From positions 124,001 through 188,000 of the forward strand of contig NZ_AWFD01000036.1 in NCBI RefSeq assembly GCF_000682735.1: a stretch of 64,000 bases of DNA, in the 5' to 3' direction. Below are positions 1-8,907 of the stretch, in pieces. The stretch comes from Hyphomonas sp. CY54-11-8 (GTDB lineage: Bacteria; Pseudomonadota; Alphaproteobacteria; Caulobacterales; Hyphomonadaceae). A program made the translations under genes and the position numbers. Position 1 is the stretch's first letter; every line of letters begins with the position of its first letter. The notes under the pieces are model-generated. The model was not told the DNA's origin, did not search any database, and was given only the letters and a program-made list of their open reading frames with translations.

Positions 1-509
1 TGTCTGGCGATCCCATTGCCAACTGCCGTCCACACGGTGAAGGCGACCAGATTGTTGAGCGTGAAAACAGTGGTGATCATCCAGATGACCGCAAATCGAT
101 CCTCCGTCCCGTCAGTCAGGAATTGCGTGAACATCAGCGCGATGATGACATAGGCTTTCGGGTTGAGCGCCAACAGGATGACGCCATCCATGAACCCGGC
201 AGGCCGGGCCTCTCTCACGCTTTCAATGGCGCCGGCCCGGAAAAGTTTCCAGGCGAGATACAGCACGTAGGCTGACCCGGCCCATTTGATGACCAGGAAC
301 ACCTGTGAAGAACGTTCGAGCGCTGCGGCAAAGCCCAGACCGATCGCCGCGGTCACAAGCCACGTGGCGAGATGATAACCGGCGCTCGCCGGCAGGGTCG
401 CCGCCAGGCCGAAGCGCGCGCCATTGGCCGCAAAGAACATGTTTCCCGGCCCGGGACTTTAGGCCAGTGGAAACAGGAACAGGAGCAGCGCAAGCAATTG
501 TGTGATCAT
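1..509 (-). pseudogene. LysE/RhtB-family amino acid exporter, interrupted by an in-frame stop and cut by the window edge
   Basis: Reading leftward from the ATG at 509 gives a short hydrophobic N-terminus, then a TAA stop (459-461), then the same frame continues to the window edge with a typical LysE/RhtB exporter sequence: SPGPGN motif, glycine-rich first helix, VLYLAWKLF helix and the ALNPKAY loop. In the family the SPGPGN motif directly follows the first hydrophobic stretch, and here the stop sits at the residue just before it. A TAC/TAT tyrosine codon turned into TAA would explain it. A Shine-Dalgarno-like GGGAG precedes the ATG. The family are inner-membrane proteins that export amino acids and related solutes. 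It lies 70 bases downstream of mutY on the same strand. Pseudogene or single-base sequence error; the rest of the visible frame is intact. Confidence 0.75.
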
Positions 510-579
510 TGAGGAATCTCCCGGTATGCCTGCCGGGTTTTCCTTGCTCGGACCGCCGCCAGCGACCCGATTCTTGCGG

Positions 580-1632
580 TCAGCCCGACGTCGCCAGCCG
601 GAATGCCTTGGCGAAAACGCTGGGCAGGCCTTCCACCCCGGCCAATGGCACCCAGACGCCGTCTGCCTTCGGGCGGCGCGGCAGGTTTGCCCGCTGCACG
701 GTGAGGCGCAGATCGAAATGCGTGAAGACGTGGCGGACTTCGCCAATCTCCTCCCAGCCTGCCGCGAAGGGGGGGGCGAGATCTGAGCGCTCGCCCTCCG
801 ACCAGTCGCTGGTGGGCAGGCCCAGCATGCCACCGAGCAGTCCCTTGTCCGGTCGCCGCTGCAGCAGAACTTCGCCCTTGTGAACCGCCACGAAGGCCGC
901 GCCGCGCCGGATGGGCTTCACCTTTTTCGGCGGTTTGATGGGATAGCGCTCCGGGTCGCCTTCCGCCTTGGCAGCGCAATAAGCGGCAAGCGGGCAGATC
1001 AGGCAGTTTGGCTTGGTCGGCGTGCATACCGTGGCGCCGAGGTCCATCAGCGCTTCGGCAAAGTCCCCCGGACGGTCGTCCGGTACGAGACGTTCCACTT
1101 GCTTATGGAGGCGCTTCTTCTCCTCGGGCCAGTCACCTTTTAGAGCCAGAAGGCGCGCGAAGACGCGATCTACATTGCCGTCCACCGCCGCGGCCGCCTG
1201 GTTGAACGCGATCGCGGCGATGGCGCCCGCCGTATAAGGCCCAATGCCCGGCAGCCTCTTCAGCGCCTCCGCCGTTTCCGGCCAGCTGCCGCGCGCCGCA
1301 ATCTCCCGCGCACATTTCAGCAGGTTCCGCGCCCGGGCGTAGTAGCCGAGCCCGGCCCAGGCCGCCATGACATCTTCATCCTTCGCCTCGGCCAACGCCT
1401 CGACCGTCGGCCAGCGCTTTGTAAAGGCATGGAAATACGGCGTGCCGTGAGGAATGGTTGTCTGCTGCAGCATGATCTCGGCCAGCCAGACGCGGTAAGG
1501 GTCCCGCCGCTCGCCCAGCGCCGTGCGCCACGGCAGATCCCGCCCATGCTTGTCGAACCAGACGAGCAAGTCTGCAGGCAGTCTGTTCAAATCCCCGTGT
1601 TTCGGCACAGCCTGCCTTCCCGTTGTCTTCAT
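580..1632 (-). CDS. mutY: A/G-specific adenine DNA glycosylase MutY
   Basis: 350-residue protein that removes adenine mispaired with 8-oxoguanine or G. The helix-hairpin-helix LPGIGPYTAGA lies at about 127-137, the catalytic Asp is D151 in VDGNV, the catalytic Glu is E52 in LAEIMLQQT, and the [4Fe-4S] cysteines C203, C210, C213 and C219 show the C-x6-C-x2-C-x5-C spacing of MutY. The C-terminal third is the NUDIX-like 8-oxoG recognition domain. Length is normal. The start at 1632 is 20 bases from the start of the divergent DciA-like gene, so the two share a promoter region. Confidence 0.97.
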   Translation of the reverse strand: MKTTGRQAVPKHGDLNRLPADLLVWFDKHGRDLPWRTALGERRDPYRVWLAEIMLQQTTIPHGTPYFHAFTKRWPTVEALAEAKDEDVMAAWAGLGYYARARNLLKCAREIAARGSWPETAEALKRLPGIGPYTAGAIAAIAFNQAAAAVDGNVDRVFARLLALKGDWPEEKKRLHKQVERLVPDDRPGDFAEALMDLGATVCTPTKPNCLICPLAAYCAAKAEGDPERYPIKPPKKVKPIRRGAAFVAVHKGEVLLQRRPDKGLLGGMLGLPTSDWSEGERSDLAPPFAAGWEEIGEVRHVFTHFDLRLTVQRANLPRRPKADGVWVPLAGVEGLPSVFAKAFRLATSG

Positions 1633-1652
1633 TCCCGTGCAATCTCAGATCA

Positions 1653-2216
1653 ATGGTGACCAGATCAAGCATCGATCCCATTGAGGAGGCCCGCGCACGG
1701 GTCCGTCTGCGCTACATGCGCGGCCGGGCCGTCCATCCGGGCATGCCGAAGATCGGTGTGGCGGCTGAGCGGCTGACCCGCAAGTCCGGTGCGAAGAAAC
1801 TGCCGCCGATCCAGGTCCTGAAGAGCCGGTGGCGCGAGATCGCCGGGGAGCAACTCTACAAGTTCTGCCGGCCCGAACGCCTGAGCGGCGGCAAGGACGG
1901 CCGGGTGCTGACCCTGCGCGTTCTGCCTCAGGCGGCTCCGATGGTTCAGCACCAATCAGAGACAATCCGCCAGCGCGTCTCGGTTGCGGCCGGCGGCGAT
2001 GTGATCTCGATCAAACTGGTGCAGGGCGCGCTGAGCACCACCGATGCTCCCCAGAAACCGCGCCGGGTGATCCGCCCGCTCACCCCGAAGGAACGCGCCG
2101 AACTCGAAGCGAGCACGGCCGGCATTCAGGACAAGCGGCTGCGAGAGGCAATTGTTGCGCTCGGGGCGGCCATGCTAACCGCTGAAAACCCCAAAAACAC
2201 ACGGGACCCATCATGA
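1653..2216 (+). CDS. DUF721 / DciA-family protein
   Basis: About 187 residues from ATG 1653. The middle section (LPPIQVLKSRWREIAG, then CRPERL, LTLRV and a QHQSETIRQR stretch) is the DUF721 domain, also called DciA, the ancestral loader of the replicative helicase DnaB in many bacteria. The C-terminal part carries a proline/arginine linker and a predicted helix. An upstream in-frame start at 1623 would overlap the mutY start, so 1653 is preferred. Its stop overlaps the start of the next gene (ATGA, 2213-2216), which suggests translational coupling with the DsbA-like gene. The DciA role is known for the family and not shown for this member. Confidence 0.85.
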   Translation: MVTRSSIDPIEEARARVRLRYMRGRAVHPGMPKIGVAAERLTRKSGAKKLPPIQVLKSRWREIAGEQLYKFCRPERLSGGKDGRVLTLRVLPQAAPMVQHQSETIRQRVSVAAGGDVISIKLVQGALSTTDAPQKPRRVIRPLTPKERAELEASTAGIQDKRLREAIVALGAAMLTAENPKNTRDPS

Positions 2217-2869
2217 CCGGACTGCCCCGACGCCTCGCCACCGCTGCACTCGCCTGCATTGCTCTTGCGGCTCCGGCCCTTGCCCAGGACGACTGGAAAG
2301 AGTGGAGCGCCGCAGACGAGCTTGGCTGGGTGGAAGGCGACGCCGATGCGCCCGTCACGGTGATCGAATACTTCTCGCCCACCTGCAGCCACTGCAAGGA
2401 ATTTGCGGAAGAGGTCCTGCCGGTCGTCGAGGAGAACTACATTGCCACGGGCAAGGTCCGTTTCGTCATGCGCGAATGGGTGCGTAATTCGGTCGACAAG
2501 ACGATCCTGACGCAGGCCCGGTGCCTGCCAAAGGAGGACGGCGTTTCCTACATCAAAGACATCTTCGCCCGGCAGGATGAGATCTTCGTCGCCGCACAGG
2601 TCGGAACCCTGCCCGGCACGCTTTTGATCGTCGGCACACCTTACGGCATCACTGACCGCGAGAAATTCGACGCCTGCTATCAGGATATGGATATCCGCTT
2701 CGACATGCTGGAAGTCGACAAATCCTCGGAACATTACGACGTCCACGCCTCGCCGACTTTCATTGTCGACGGAATGGCCCATGCCGCCACAACCGTCATG
2801 ATGACGCCCGAAGGATTCACCGCTTTTCTTGACGCGGAACTGGCCAAAGCCGCTTCTGCAACCAACTGA
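2213..2869 (+). CDS. DsbA-like periplasmic thiol:disulfide oxidoreductase (CSHC)
   Basis: 218 residues. A Sec signal peptide ends at ALA-Q (about residue 24), followed by a thioredoxin fold of the DsbA/BdbD type: active site C58-S-H-C61 after the strand VTVIEYFSPT, helical insertion, and a cis-proline loop in ASPTFIVDG. The predicted role is to introduce or exchange disulfides in exported proteins in the periplasm. It overlaps the DciA-like gene by four bases and is followed after 82 bases by a second protein of the same fold, so this is a tandem paralogue pair. The substrate cannot be read from the sequence. Confidence 0.9.
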   Translation: MTGLPRRLATAALACIALAAPALAQDDWKEWSAADELGWVEGDADAPVTVIEYFSPTCSHCKEFAEEVLPVVEENYIATGKVRFVMREWVRNSVDKTILTQARCLPKEDGVSYIKDIFARQDEIFVAAQVGTLPGTLLIVGTPYGITDREKFDACYQDMDIRFDMLEVDKSSEHYDVHASPTFIVDGMAHAATTVMMTPEGFTAFLDAELAKAASATN

Positions 2870-2951
2870 ATGCGCGCCAAAAGTTAACAGCAGCCCCCGC
2901 TTCCGTTAACCAGTTGGCAACCCAATCGACTCAATTCTTAACGCGAAAGCC

Positions 2952-3710
2952 ATGATCATGAATCTTCTCTCGAGACGCTCCGCCCTGGCCGCAGTTTCGG
3001 CCCTGATGCTTGCTGCATGTGGCGGTGGCGACGGCGGCTCCACAGCTGGCGTACCCGCCATCACGAAGGGCGACCATGTGAAGGGCCCCGAGAACGCCCC
3101 GATCACGATCATCGAATACGCCTCGCCGACCTGCCCGGCCTGTAAGTATTTCCACGACGACATCCTGCCGGCTCTGACGGAAAAATATGTCGTCACCGGC
3201 AAGGTGAAGTTCGTCTTCCGCGAATACCCGATCCACGAGCCGGATGTGCCGGCCTATGTGCTGGCCATGTGTGCCGGAGACGACAAGTTCTTCGACGTCA
3301 TGGATGACTTGTTCCGCAACCAGGTCGGCGTCGTCACCGCTGCCCAGAACGGCACGCTGAAAGCCACGCTGCAGACGATCGGCAAGCGCCACGGCATTGA
3401 GACGACCGCCCAGTTCGACGCCTGCATGGAAAACCGCGACTATCGCACAGCGCTGGCCGACAAGTACCAGGTCGCCACCGAGAAGTGGGGCGTCGACTCG
3501 ACCCCGACTTTCATCATCAATGGTGAGAAGCACCTGTTCGGCGGCGAGACCGGCTCGGTCGAGAATTTCTCGAAATTCATCGACGGCCTGCTGGGCGAAG
3601 AAGTGCCTGCGACGGAAACCGAAGCTGCCGCCCCGGCCGAAGACGCTGCGCCGCAGCCGACTACAGCTGGTGAAGATGCCGGCGTGCCGGAAACCACAGA
3701 CCAACCATAA
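2952..3710 (+). CDS. DsbA-like lipoprotein thiol:disulfide oxidoreductase (CPAC)
   Basis: 252 residues. The N-terminus is a lipoprotein signal with lipobox LAAC (C23), then a Gly/Ser-rich tether and a DsbA-type thioredoxin fold with active site C61-P-A-C64 and cis-Pro loop in STPTFIING. The last 35 or so residues are an Ala/Glu/Pro/Thr-rich tail unlike the paralogue upstream. The lipobox predicts anchoring to a membrane facing the periplasm. ATG 2958 is an alternative start. smc begins 15 bases downstream, and a DsbA-type gene upstream of smc is a known alphaproteobacterial arrangement. Confidence 0.9.
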   Translation: MIMNLLSRRSALAAVSALMLAACGGGDGGSTAGVPAITKGDHVKGPENAPITIIEYASPTCPACKYFHDDILPALTEKYVVTGKVKFVFREYPIHEPDVPAYVLAMCAGDDKFFDVMDDLFRNQVGVVTAAQNGTLKATLQTIGKRHGIETTAQFDACMENRDYRTALADKYQVATEKWGVDSTPTFIINGEKHLFGGETGSVENFSKFIDGLLGEEVPATETEAAAPAEDAAPQPTTAGEDAGVPETTDQP

Positions 3711-3725
3711 GACAAGGGAGCCGGA

Positions 3726-6700
3726 ATGCAGATCACTGAACTTCGCATTGCCGGCTTCAAGTCGTTTGTCGACCCGCAGGATTTTCCCGTCGAACCCGGT
3801 CTGACCGGGATCGTCGGGCCGAATGGCTGCGGCAAGTCAAACCTCCTCGAAGCGCTGCGCTGGGCCATGGGTGCAAGCTCAGCCAAGGCGATGCGCGGCG
3901 GGGAGATGGATGACCTGATCTTCTCCGGCTCTGCCGGACGTCCGGCGCGCGAGACCGCCGAAGTCACGCTGATCCTCGACAATTCCAAACGCACGGCGCC
4001 GCCCGAATTCAATGGCTCAGACACGCTGGAGATTGTCCGCCGCATCCGCCGCGGCGCGGGCACGTCCTACAAGCTGAATGGCCGCACGGTGCGCGGCAAG
4101 GACATCACGCTCCTGTTCGCGGATGCCTCGACCGGGGCAAACTCCCCGGCGCTGGTGCGTCAGGGGCAGATTTCCGAACTGATCGGATCGAAGCCGCAGA
4201 ACCGCCGCCGTATCCTCGAAGAAGCCGCAGGCATCGCGGGCCTCAATACACGCCGCCACGAAGCGGAGCTGAAACTCAACGCCGCCGAAGCAAATCTCGA
4301 ACGTCTCTCTGAGGTGTCTGCCGAGGTGGAGCGACAGCTGGCCAGCCTGAAGCGGCAGGCTGCGAAAGCGCGCCGCTACAAGAAGCTGTCCGAAGAGATC
4401 TACGCCCTCGACGCGCTGATCGCCCATCTGCGCTGGCACGAGGCGAAGCTTGCCTGCGAGACGGCGCGCGAGAAGCTGGAAGAAACGAAGCGTCAGGTCG
4501 AGGATACGTCCCGGCAGGATGCCGCTTGCGAAGCTGCACGCGTCGAAGCCGGCGAAGGCCTTGCCCCGCTGCGCGAAGCCGAAAGCCTCGTCGCGGCGAA
4601 ACTCGGCCAGGCACGGATTGCGCTCGCCAAGCTCGAAACCGAACGCAAGGTCGCCTCCGACGCCCATGCCCGGCTGGAAGCCGAAGCGACCCGCCTGATG
4701 GAGGACATCGAGCGCGAGCAGGCCGCCAAGACCGAAGCGGAAGACGCACTCGCCAACGCCAAGTTCGAACTCTCCGCCCTGCCGGTGGAAGACGAAACCG
4801 CCAATGCCGAGACCGAAGCGCAGACTCGCGCCGCGCTCGAAGCCGCGCGTGCTGAGCTGATCAAAGCTGAACAGGCTGCAGACGACTCACAGGCCCGCCT
4901 GTCCGAAGCGCGTGCCCGTCGTCAGGCCTCTGAGGACCAGGCTGCGGCCCAGACCCGGCGCAAGACACAGCTGACCGCTGAAGTTGAACGCCTGCATGCC
5001 GACATGGCCGCTCTCGAAGATGCCGTTACACTCGTCAGCAAGCTGAAGGCTGCGAAGGCTGCCGAAGAAGAAGCTGAAACAGCGCTTCAGGCTGCAGAAC
5101 ATGCCGTTGAAGAAGCTGAACAACGCCTTGCCGCCACGCGTGATGCCGAGACGGCTGCCCAGCCGCAGCGCGATGAAGCCGCGAGCGCTGTCCGCGAATT
5201 GGAAGCCGAAATCGGCGGCCTGCGCAAACTGCTGCGCAAGGCCGAAGGGTCGAGCGCCCCGCCGGTCGTCGAGCGCATCCGCACGAGAGACGGCTATGAG
5301 AAAGCCATCGCAGCCGCCCTCGGTGACGACATCGAAGCCCCGACTGACAAGGCCGCCGCTATGTATTGGGGCGGCGCCGACGCCGTTGGCCAGGCGCTGC
5401 CGGAAGGAGCGACGCCGCTCTCTCAGTACACGGATGCGCCGGGAGAACTCGCCGCGCGCCTGTCACAATGTGGACTGGTCGATGTCGCAGATGGCGCGCG
5501 CCTCGCCGGACAGCTAAAGCCAGGCCAGCGTCTGGTTTCGAAGGAAGGCCATCTCTGGCGCTGGGACGGGTTTGCCCGCACACCAGACGCGCCTGTCAGC
5601 GCCGCTGCCCGCCTGGAACAGCAGGCCCGCCTTGAAGCCGCCCTTGCCGAACTTGGCCCGCTACAGGAAACGCTCGCGGCGCGTGACGCAGATTTCACCG
5701 CCGCACGTGACGCCCGGATCGCCGCAGAAGAAGCCTTGCGCAATTACCGCTACGAAGTCGCCCCGGCCCAGCGCGCGCTGAACATGGCGCGCAGCACAGT
5801 GACGGAAGCAGCGCAGGCCTGCGAACGCGCCGCAATGAAACGCGACACGGCCGACGAAGCGCTCTCGCGGGCGGAGTCCGAACTGTCCATCGTCAATGAG
5901 AACCTCGCCCTGATCGCACCGTCCGACAGCCGCGAGCAGGAAAGCCAGCTCGAAGCGCGTCTCGCCGAGGCCCGCGCCGCAGTCGCCGAAGCCCGCTCTG
6001 CCGAGATTGAAGCGCGGGGCCGCCTGACCGACATCACACGCGGCCGGGAACAAGCCGCCGCACGCCGGCAAGGTCTTGAGCGTGACGTGCAGACCTGGAC
6101 GAGCCGCATCACTGCGGCGTCCGAACGGGTTGGCCGCCTGCTGGAGCGCCGCTCCGCCGCGGCGGCCGAAGCGCTGGCCGCTAAGACCCGCCCGGAACAG
6201 CTCGCCGCGGAAATCGACATGCGATCTGCTGAGGTCGCGTCCCTGGAGGCCGAGCGCCAGAAGGCCGCCGACCAGCTTGCCGAAAAGGAAGCTGCGATCC
6301 GCGAAGCCGAGTTCGCTGCCCGCCGGGCCTCTGCTGCCGCCTCCGAGGCACGCGAATCCCTCGCCGGCTGGAAAGTGAAACTCGAAACGGCCGAAAGCCG
6401 CCTTGAAGAATCGGTCGAGATCGCCCGCAATAATTTCCAGCGCACACCGGAAGGCCTGCTCGCCATTGCCGAAGCCGGCCTCGATGAAGAGGAAATGGGC
6501 GAGTTTGCTCCCCGCGACATCGAACGCCGGGCGGAAGACCTGCGCCGTACCCGCGACCAGCTCGGCGGCGTGAACATGGAAGCCGAGGAAGAAGCCGCCG
6601 AGATGGAAGAGCGCCTCGGCGCGCAGGTGATCGAGAAGGAAGACCTGACCAAGGCGATCGCCAAGCTGCGCCAGGGCGTCGAAGCCCTGAACGAGGAAGG

Positions 6701-7187
6701 CCGCGAGCGCCTCGTGAAAGCGTTCGAGCAGGTAAATGAGCATTTCAAGGCCCTGTTCACGGCGCTGTTCCGCGGCGGCCAGGCCGAACTGCGCCTCGTC
6801 GATGCCGACGATCCGCTGCAGGCCGGCCTCGAAATCTTCGCCCAGCCACCTGGCAAGAAACTGGGCACGCTGAACCTGATGTCCGGCGGCGAGCAGGCCC
6901 TGACGGCGGCGGCGCTGATCTTCGCCGTCTTCCTGTCCCGCCCGGCTCCGATTTGCGTGCTGGACGAGGTAGATGCCCCGCTGGATGACGCAAACGTCGA
7001 CCGTTTCTGCAATATGCTGAACGAGATGCGCCAGCGCACCGACACGCGTTTCGTGATCATCACGCACAACCCGGTCACGATGAGCCGGATGGACCGGCTT
7101 TTCGGGGTTACGATGCGCGAACAGGGCGTTTCAAAGCTGGTTTCTGTGGACCTGCAGGCCGCCGAAGAGCTTGTTGCGGCGGAGTAG
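3726..7187 (+). CDS. smc: Chromosome segregation ATPase SMC
   Basis: 1153 residues with the full SMC plan: Walker A GPNGCGKSN at 31-39, a long Ala/Glu/Arg-rich coiled coil, a hinge region at about 510-620 interrupting the coil, a second coiled coil, then the ABC signature LMSGGEQAL and Walker B VLDEVDAPLDD near the C-terminus. With ScpA and ScpB (not in this window) it forms the condensin that compacts and separates sister chromosomes. A GGGAG Shine-Dalgarno lies before the ATG. The coiled coils generate very long antisense open frames that are not genes. Confidence 0.97.
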   Translation: MQITELRIAGFKSFVDPQDFPVEPGLTGIVGPNGCGKSNLLEALRWAMGASSAKAMRGGEMDDLIFSGSAGRPARETAEVTLILDNSKRTAPPEFNGSDTLEIVRRIRRGAGTSYKLNGRTVRGKDITLLFADASTGANSPALVRQGQISELIGSKPQNRRRILEEAAGIAGLNTRRHEAELKLNAAEANLERLSEVSAEVERQLASLKRQAAKARRYKKLSEEIYALDALIAHLRWHEAKLACETAREKLEETKRQVEDTSRQDAACEAARVEAGEGLAPLREAESLVAAKLGQARIALAKLETERKVASDAHARLEAEATRLMEDIEREQAAKTEAEDALANAKFELSALPVEDETANAETEAQTRAALEAARAELIKAEQAADDSQARLSEARARRQASEDQAAAQTRRKTQLTAEVERLHADMAALEDAVTLVSKLKAAKAAEEEAETALQAAEHAVEEAEQRLAATRDAETAAQPQRDEAASAVRELEAEIGGLRKLLRKAEGSSAPPVVERIRTRDGYEKAIAAALGDDIEAPTDKAAAMYWGGADAVGQALPEGATPLSQYTDAPGELAARLSQCGLVDVADGARLAGQLKPGQRLVSKEGHLWRWDGFARTPDAPVSAAARLEQQARLEAALAELGPLQETLAARDADFTAARDARIAAEEALRNYRYEVAPAQRALNMARSTVTEAAQACERAAMKRDTADEALSRAESELSIVNENLALIAPSDSREQESQLEARLAEARAAVAEARSAEIEARGRLTDITRGREQAAARRQGLERDVQTWTSRITAASERVGRLLERRSAAAAEALAAKTRPEQLAAEIDMRSAEVASLEAERQKAADQLAEKEAAIREAEFAARRASAAASEARESLAGWKVKLETAESRLEESVEIARNNFQRTPEGLLAIAEAGLDEEEMGEFAPRDIERRAEDLRRTRDQLGGVNMEAEEEAAEMEERLGAQVIEKEDLTKAIAKLRQGVEALNEEGRERLVKAFEQVNEHFKALFTALFRGGQAELRLVDADDPLQAGLEIFAQPPGKKLGTLNLMSGGEQALTAAALIFAVFLSRPAPICVLDEVDAPLDDANVDRFCNMLNEMRQRTDTRFVIITHNPVTMSRMDRLFGVTMREQGVSKLVSVDLQAAEELVAAE

Positions 7188-7246
7188 CGCACACATTACG
7201 AAAATAATCCAAGAAAAAACAGGGGGATAGCTTTCTGCATCTCCGG

Positions 7247-7275
7247 TTGACTTGGACAGCCTGCCTACATAGTTT
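7247..7275 (+). promoter_or_regulatory. Candidate sigma-70-type promoter of the F0 operon
   Basis: TTGACT (7247-7252) and TAGTTT (7270-7275) are separated by 17 bases, upstream of atpI. The -35 is close to consensus and the -10 is moderate. Predicted transcription would start near 7282 and give a leader of about 55 bases. Confidence 0.45.
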
Positions 7276-7337
7276 GCGCCGAAATCCGGGGGGAAGCCCC
7301 GTCGGCAAGGATTCGCGGCTGCGGAGCATCTGAAATC

Positions 7338-7700
7338 ATGTCCAGCGAGGGACCGAACGACCTCGGCGAACGCATCGCCAAGGCAAAGGCGGCCCGCGAT
7401 GAGCGTGAGGCGAGAAAGCGGCGCGATGAGCAGGCAGACGGTGTCAGTCTCTCGGCAGGGGGCTATGCCCTGCGTTACGGTGCCGAATTCGTCGCCAATG
7501 TCTTTGTCGGAGGCTTTATCGGCTTCTGGATCGACAAGTTCGCAGGAACAGAGCCCTGGGGATTGCTGATTGGCGGCACCTTCGGGTTCGCTGCAGGGAT
7601 CCGGGCCATAATGCGTGCCTATAAAGAGCTGAACGCTCGGGCACTTGAAATGACACAGGGGCAAAGTGCCCCGAATGAAGACGGGACCGAGGACGAATGA
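7338..7700 (+). CDS. atpI: ATP synthase protein I (AtpI/AtpZ family)
   Basis: 120 residues: a charged N-terminal helix rich in Lys/Arg/Glu, then two transmembrane helices (about 47-64 and 74-92) with the glycine-rich IGFWIDKFAG loop typical of AtpI/AtpZ, and an acidic C-terminal tail. AtpI assists assembly of the c-ring and is linked to Mg2+ handling in some bacteria. It is the first gene of the F0 operon and overlaps atpB by four bases (ATGA). Confidence 0.88.
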   Translation: MSSEGPNDLGERIAKAKAARDEREARKRRDEQADGVSLSAGGYALRYGAEFVANVFVGGFIGFWIDKFAGTEPWGLLIGGTFGFAAGIRAIMRAYKELNARALEMTQGQSAPNEDGTEDE

Positions 7701-8467
7701 CCTTCCTGATGCCGAGCGTAGCGATCGACCCGATCCACCAGTTCCAGGTCAGCAAATGGCTGGACCTGAATATCGGTGGCGTAGACCTGTCCTTCACCAA
7801 TGCCTCCGGCTTCATGCTGCTGGGCGTTGTGCTGACCATCGCCTTTTTCGGCGTGGCCGCTTCGAAGGGCCTTCTGGTGCCGTCCCGCCTGCAGTCGATG
7901 GCCGAAATCGGCTATGGCTTCGTCGCTGACATGGTGCGCGGCGCAGCCGGCGAGGAAGGCCTCAAATTCTTCCCGTTCGTCTTCACGCTCTTCTTCTTCA
8001 TCTTCTTCGCCAACATGATCGGCATGGTGCCATACGCCTTCACCACGACGAGCCACATCATCGTGACCGCTGCGCTCGCCCTGCTCGTGATCTCGATCGT
8101 GATCGGCTACGGCTTCTACAAGAACGGCCTGAAATTCTTCAAACTGTTCGCCCCGTCCGGCGCGCCGTTCCTGATCTACTTCCTTCTGGTGCCGATCGAG
8201 GTCATCTCGTTCTTTGCCCGTCCGCTGACCCTGGCGCTGCGTCTGTTCGCCAACATGCTGGCCGGTCACATCATGCTGAAACTGTTCGCCGGCTTCGCCG
8301 TCACACTGATCGGTGCCGGCATTGCCTACGTTCCGGTGGCACTTCTCGCTTTCTCGATGGGCGTTGCGCTCAACGCGCTCGAATTCCTGGTTGCAGGCCT
8401 TCAGGCTTACGTCTTCGCAATCCTGACCTGCGTCTATCTCAACGACGCCCTGCACCCGTCCCACTAG
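7697..8467 (+). CDS. atpB: F0F1 ATP synthase subunit a
   Basis: 256-residue integral membrane protein with about five to six transmembrane helices. The essential arginine helix is present in RPLTLALRLFANMLAGH, the Arg that faces the c-ring carboxylate. The end GLQAYVFAILTCVYL is the family's last helix. It forms the proton half-channels. The start overlaps the atpI stop, and a stem-loop separates it from atpE. Confidence 0.97.
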   Translation: MTFLMPSVAIDPIHQFQVSKWLDLNIGGVDLSFTNASGFMLLGVVLTIAFFGVAASKGLLVPSRLQSMAEIGYGFVADMVRGAAGEEGLKFFPFVFTLFFFIFFANMIGMVPYAFTTTSHIIVTAALALLVISIVIGYGFYKNGLKFFKLFAPSGAPFLIYFLLVPIEVISFFARPLTLALRLFANMLAGHIMLKLFAGFAVTLIGAGIAYVPVALLAFSMGVALNALEFLVAGLQAYVFAILTCVYLNDALHPSH

Positions 8468-8480
8468 GACCCTGTTCGCC

Positions 8481-8502
8481 GGTGCGGCGTCAAAGCCGCA
8501 CC
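8481..8502 (+). other. Stem-loop between atpB and atpE
   Basis: GGTGCGGC and GCCGCACC form a perfect 8-base-pair stem around the loop GTCAAA. No U-run follows, so it is not a standard terminator. It may be an mRNA processing or stabilising element ahead of the highly expressed c-subunit gene. Confidence 0.55.
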
Positions 8503-8586
8503 AAAACCGCTTGACGCCTCCCACCGAACACGCTTCACGGGCGGCAAAATGTAGAAACCTTAAGCATTCCAACAAGGAGACACCCA

Positions 8587-8823
8587 ATGGAAGGCGATAT
8601 CACTCTCGGCCTCAAATATGTCGGCGCTGGCCTCGCAACGCTCGGCATGATCGGTGCTGCAATCGGTGTGGGCAACATCTTCGGCTCGTTCCTCGACGCC
8701 GCCATGCGCAACCCGTCCGCTGCTCCGCAGCAGACCGGCAACCTCTTCATCGGTATGGCCCTCTCCGAGGCGCTCGGCATCCTGTCGTTCCTCGTCGCCA
8801 TCCTGATCCTGTTCGTGGTCTAA
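8587..8823 (+). CDS. atpE: F0F1 ATP synthase subunit c
   Basis: 78-residue hairpin of two transmembrane helices. The polar loop RNP (41-43) and the proton-carrying carboxylate E61 in ALSEALGI are both present, and the glycine-rich first helix ([17 protein letters not shown]) packs the ring. A strong Shine-Dalgarno AAGGAG stands before the ATG, as expected for a subunit needed in about ten copies per enzyme. Stem-loops flank the gene on both sides. Confidence 0.97.
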   Translation: MEGDITLGLKYVGAGLATLGMIGAAIGVGNIFGSFLDAAMRNPSAAPQQTGNLFIGMALSEALGILSFLVAILILFVV

Positions 8824-8845
8824 TCGACCAACGTCCAGCCTGAAC

Positions 8846-8874
8846 GGGCCGGCGGCACAATTGCCGGCCGGCCC
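8846..8874 (+). other. Stem-loop between atpE and atpF'
   Basis: GGGCCGGC at the left pairs with GCCGGCCC at the right across a partly paired interior, giving a strong GC hairpin just after the atpE stop. There is no U-run. It mirrors the hairpin before atpE and may mark atpE as a separately stable mRNA segment. Confidence 0.5.
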
Positions 8875-8907
8875 GATCCTGTCGTATCCCGACACAGAGG
8901 TAACCTG

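Noticed and set aside
2880-2950. CtrA-type sites from repeated GTTAAC before the second DsbA-like gene
   Set aside because: TTAA copies are not at the seven-base spacing of a CtrA site.
5750-7192. 480-codon minus-strand open frame opposite smc
   Set aside because: Composition is Ser/Arg-rich with no domain; it is the antisense shadow of the coiled coil.
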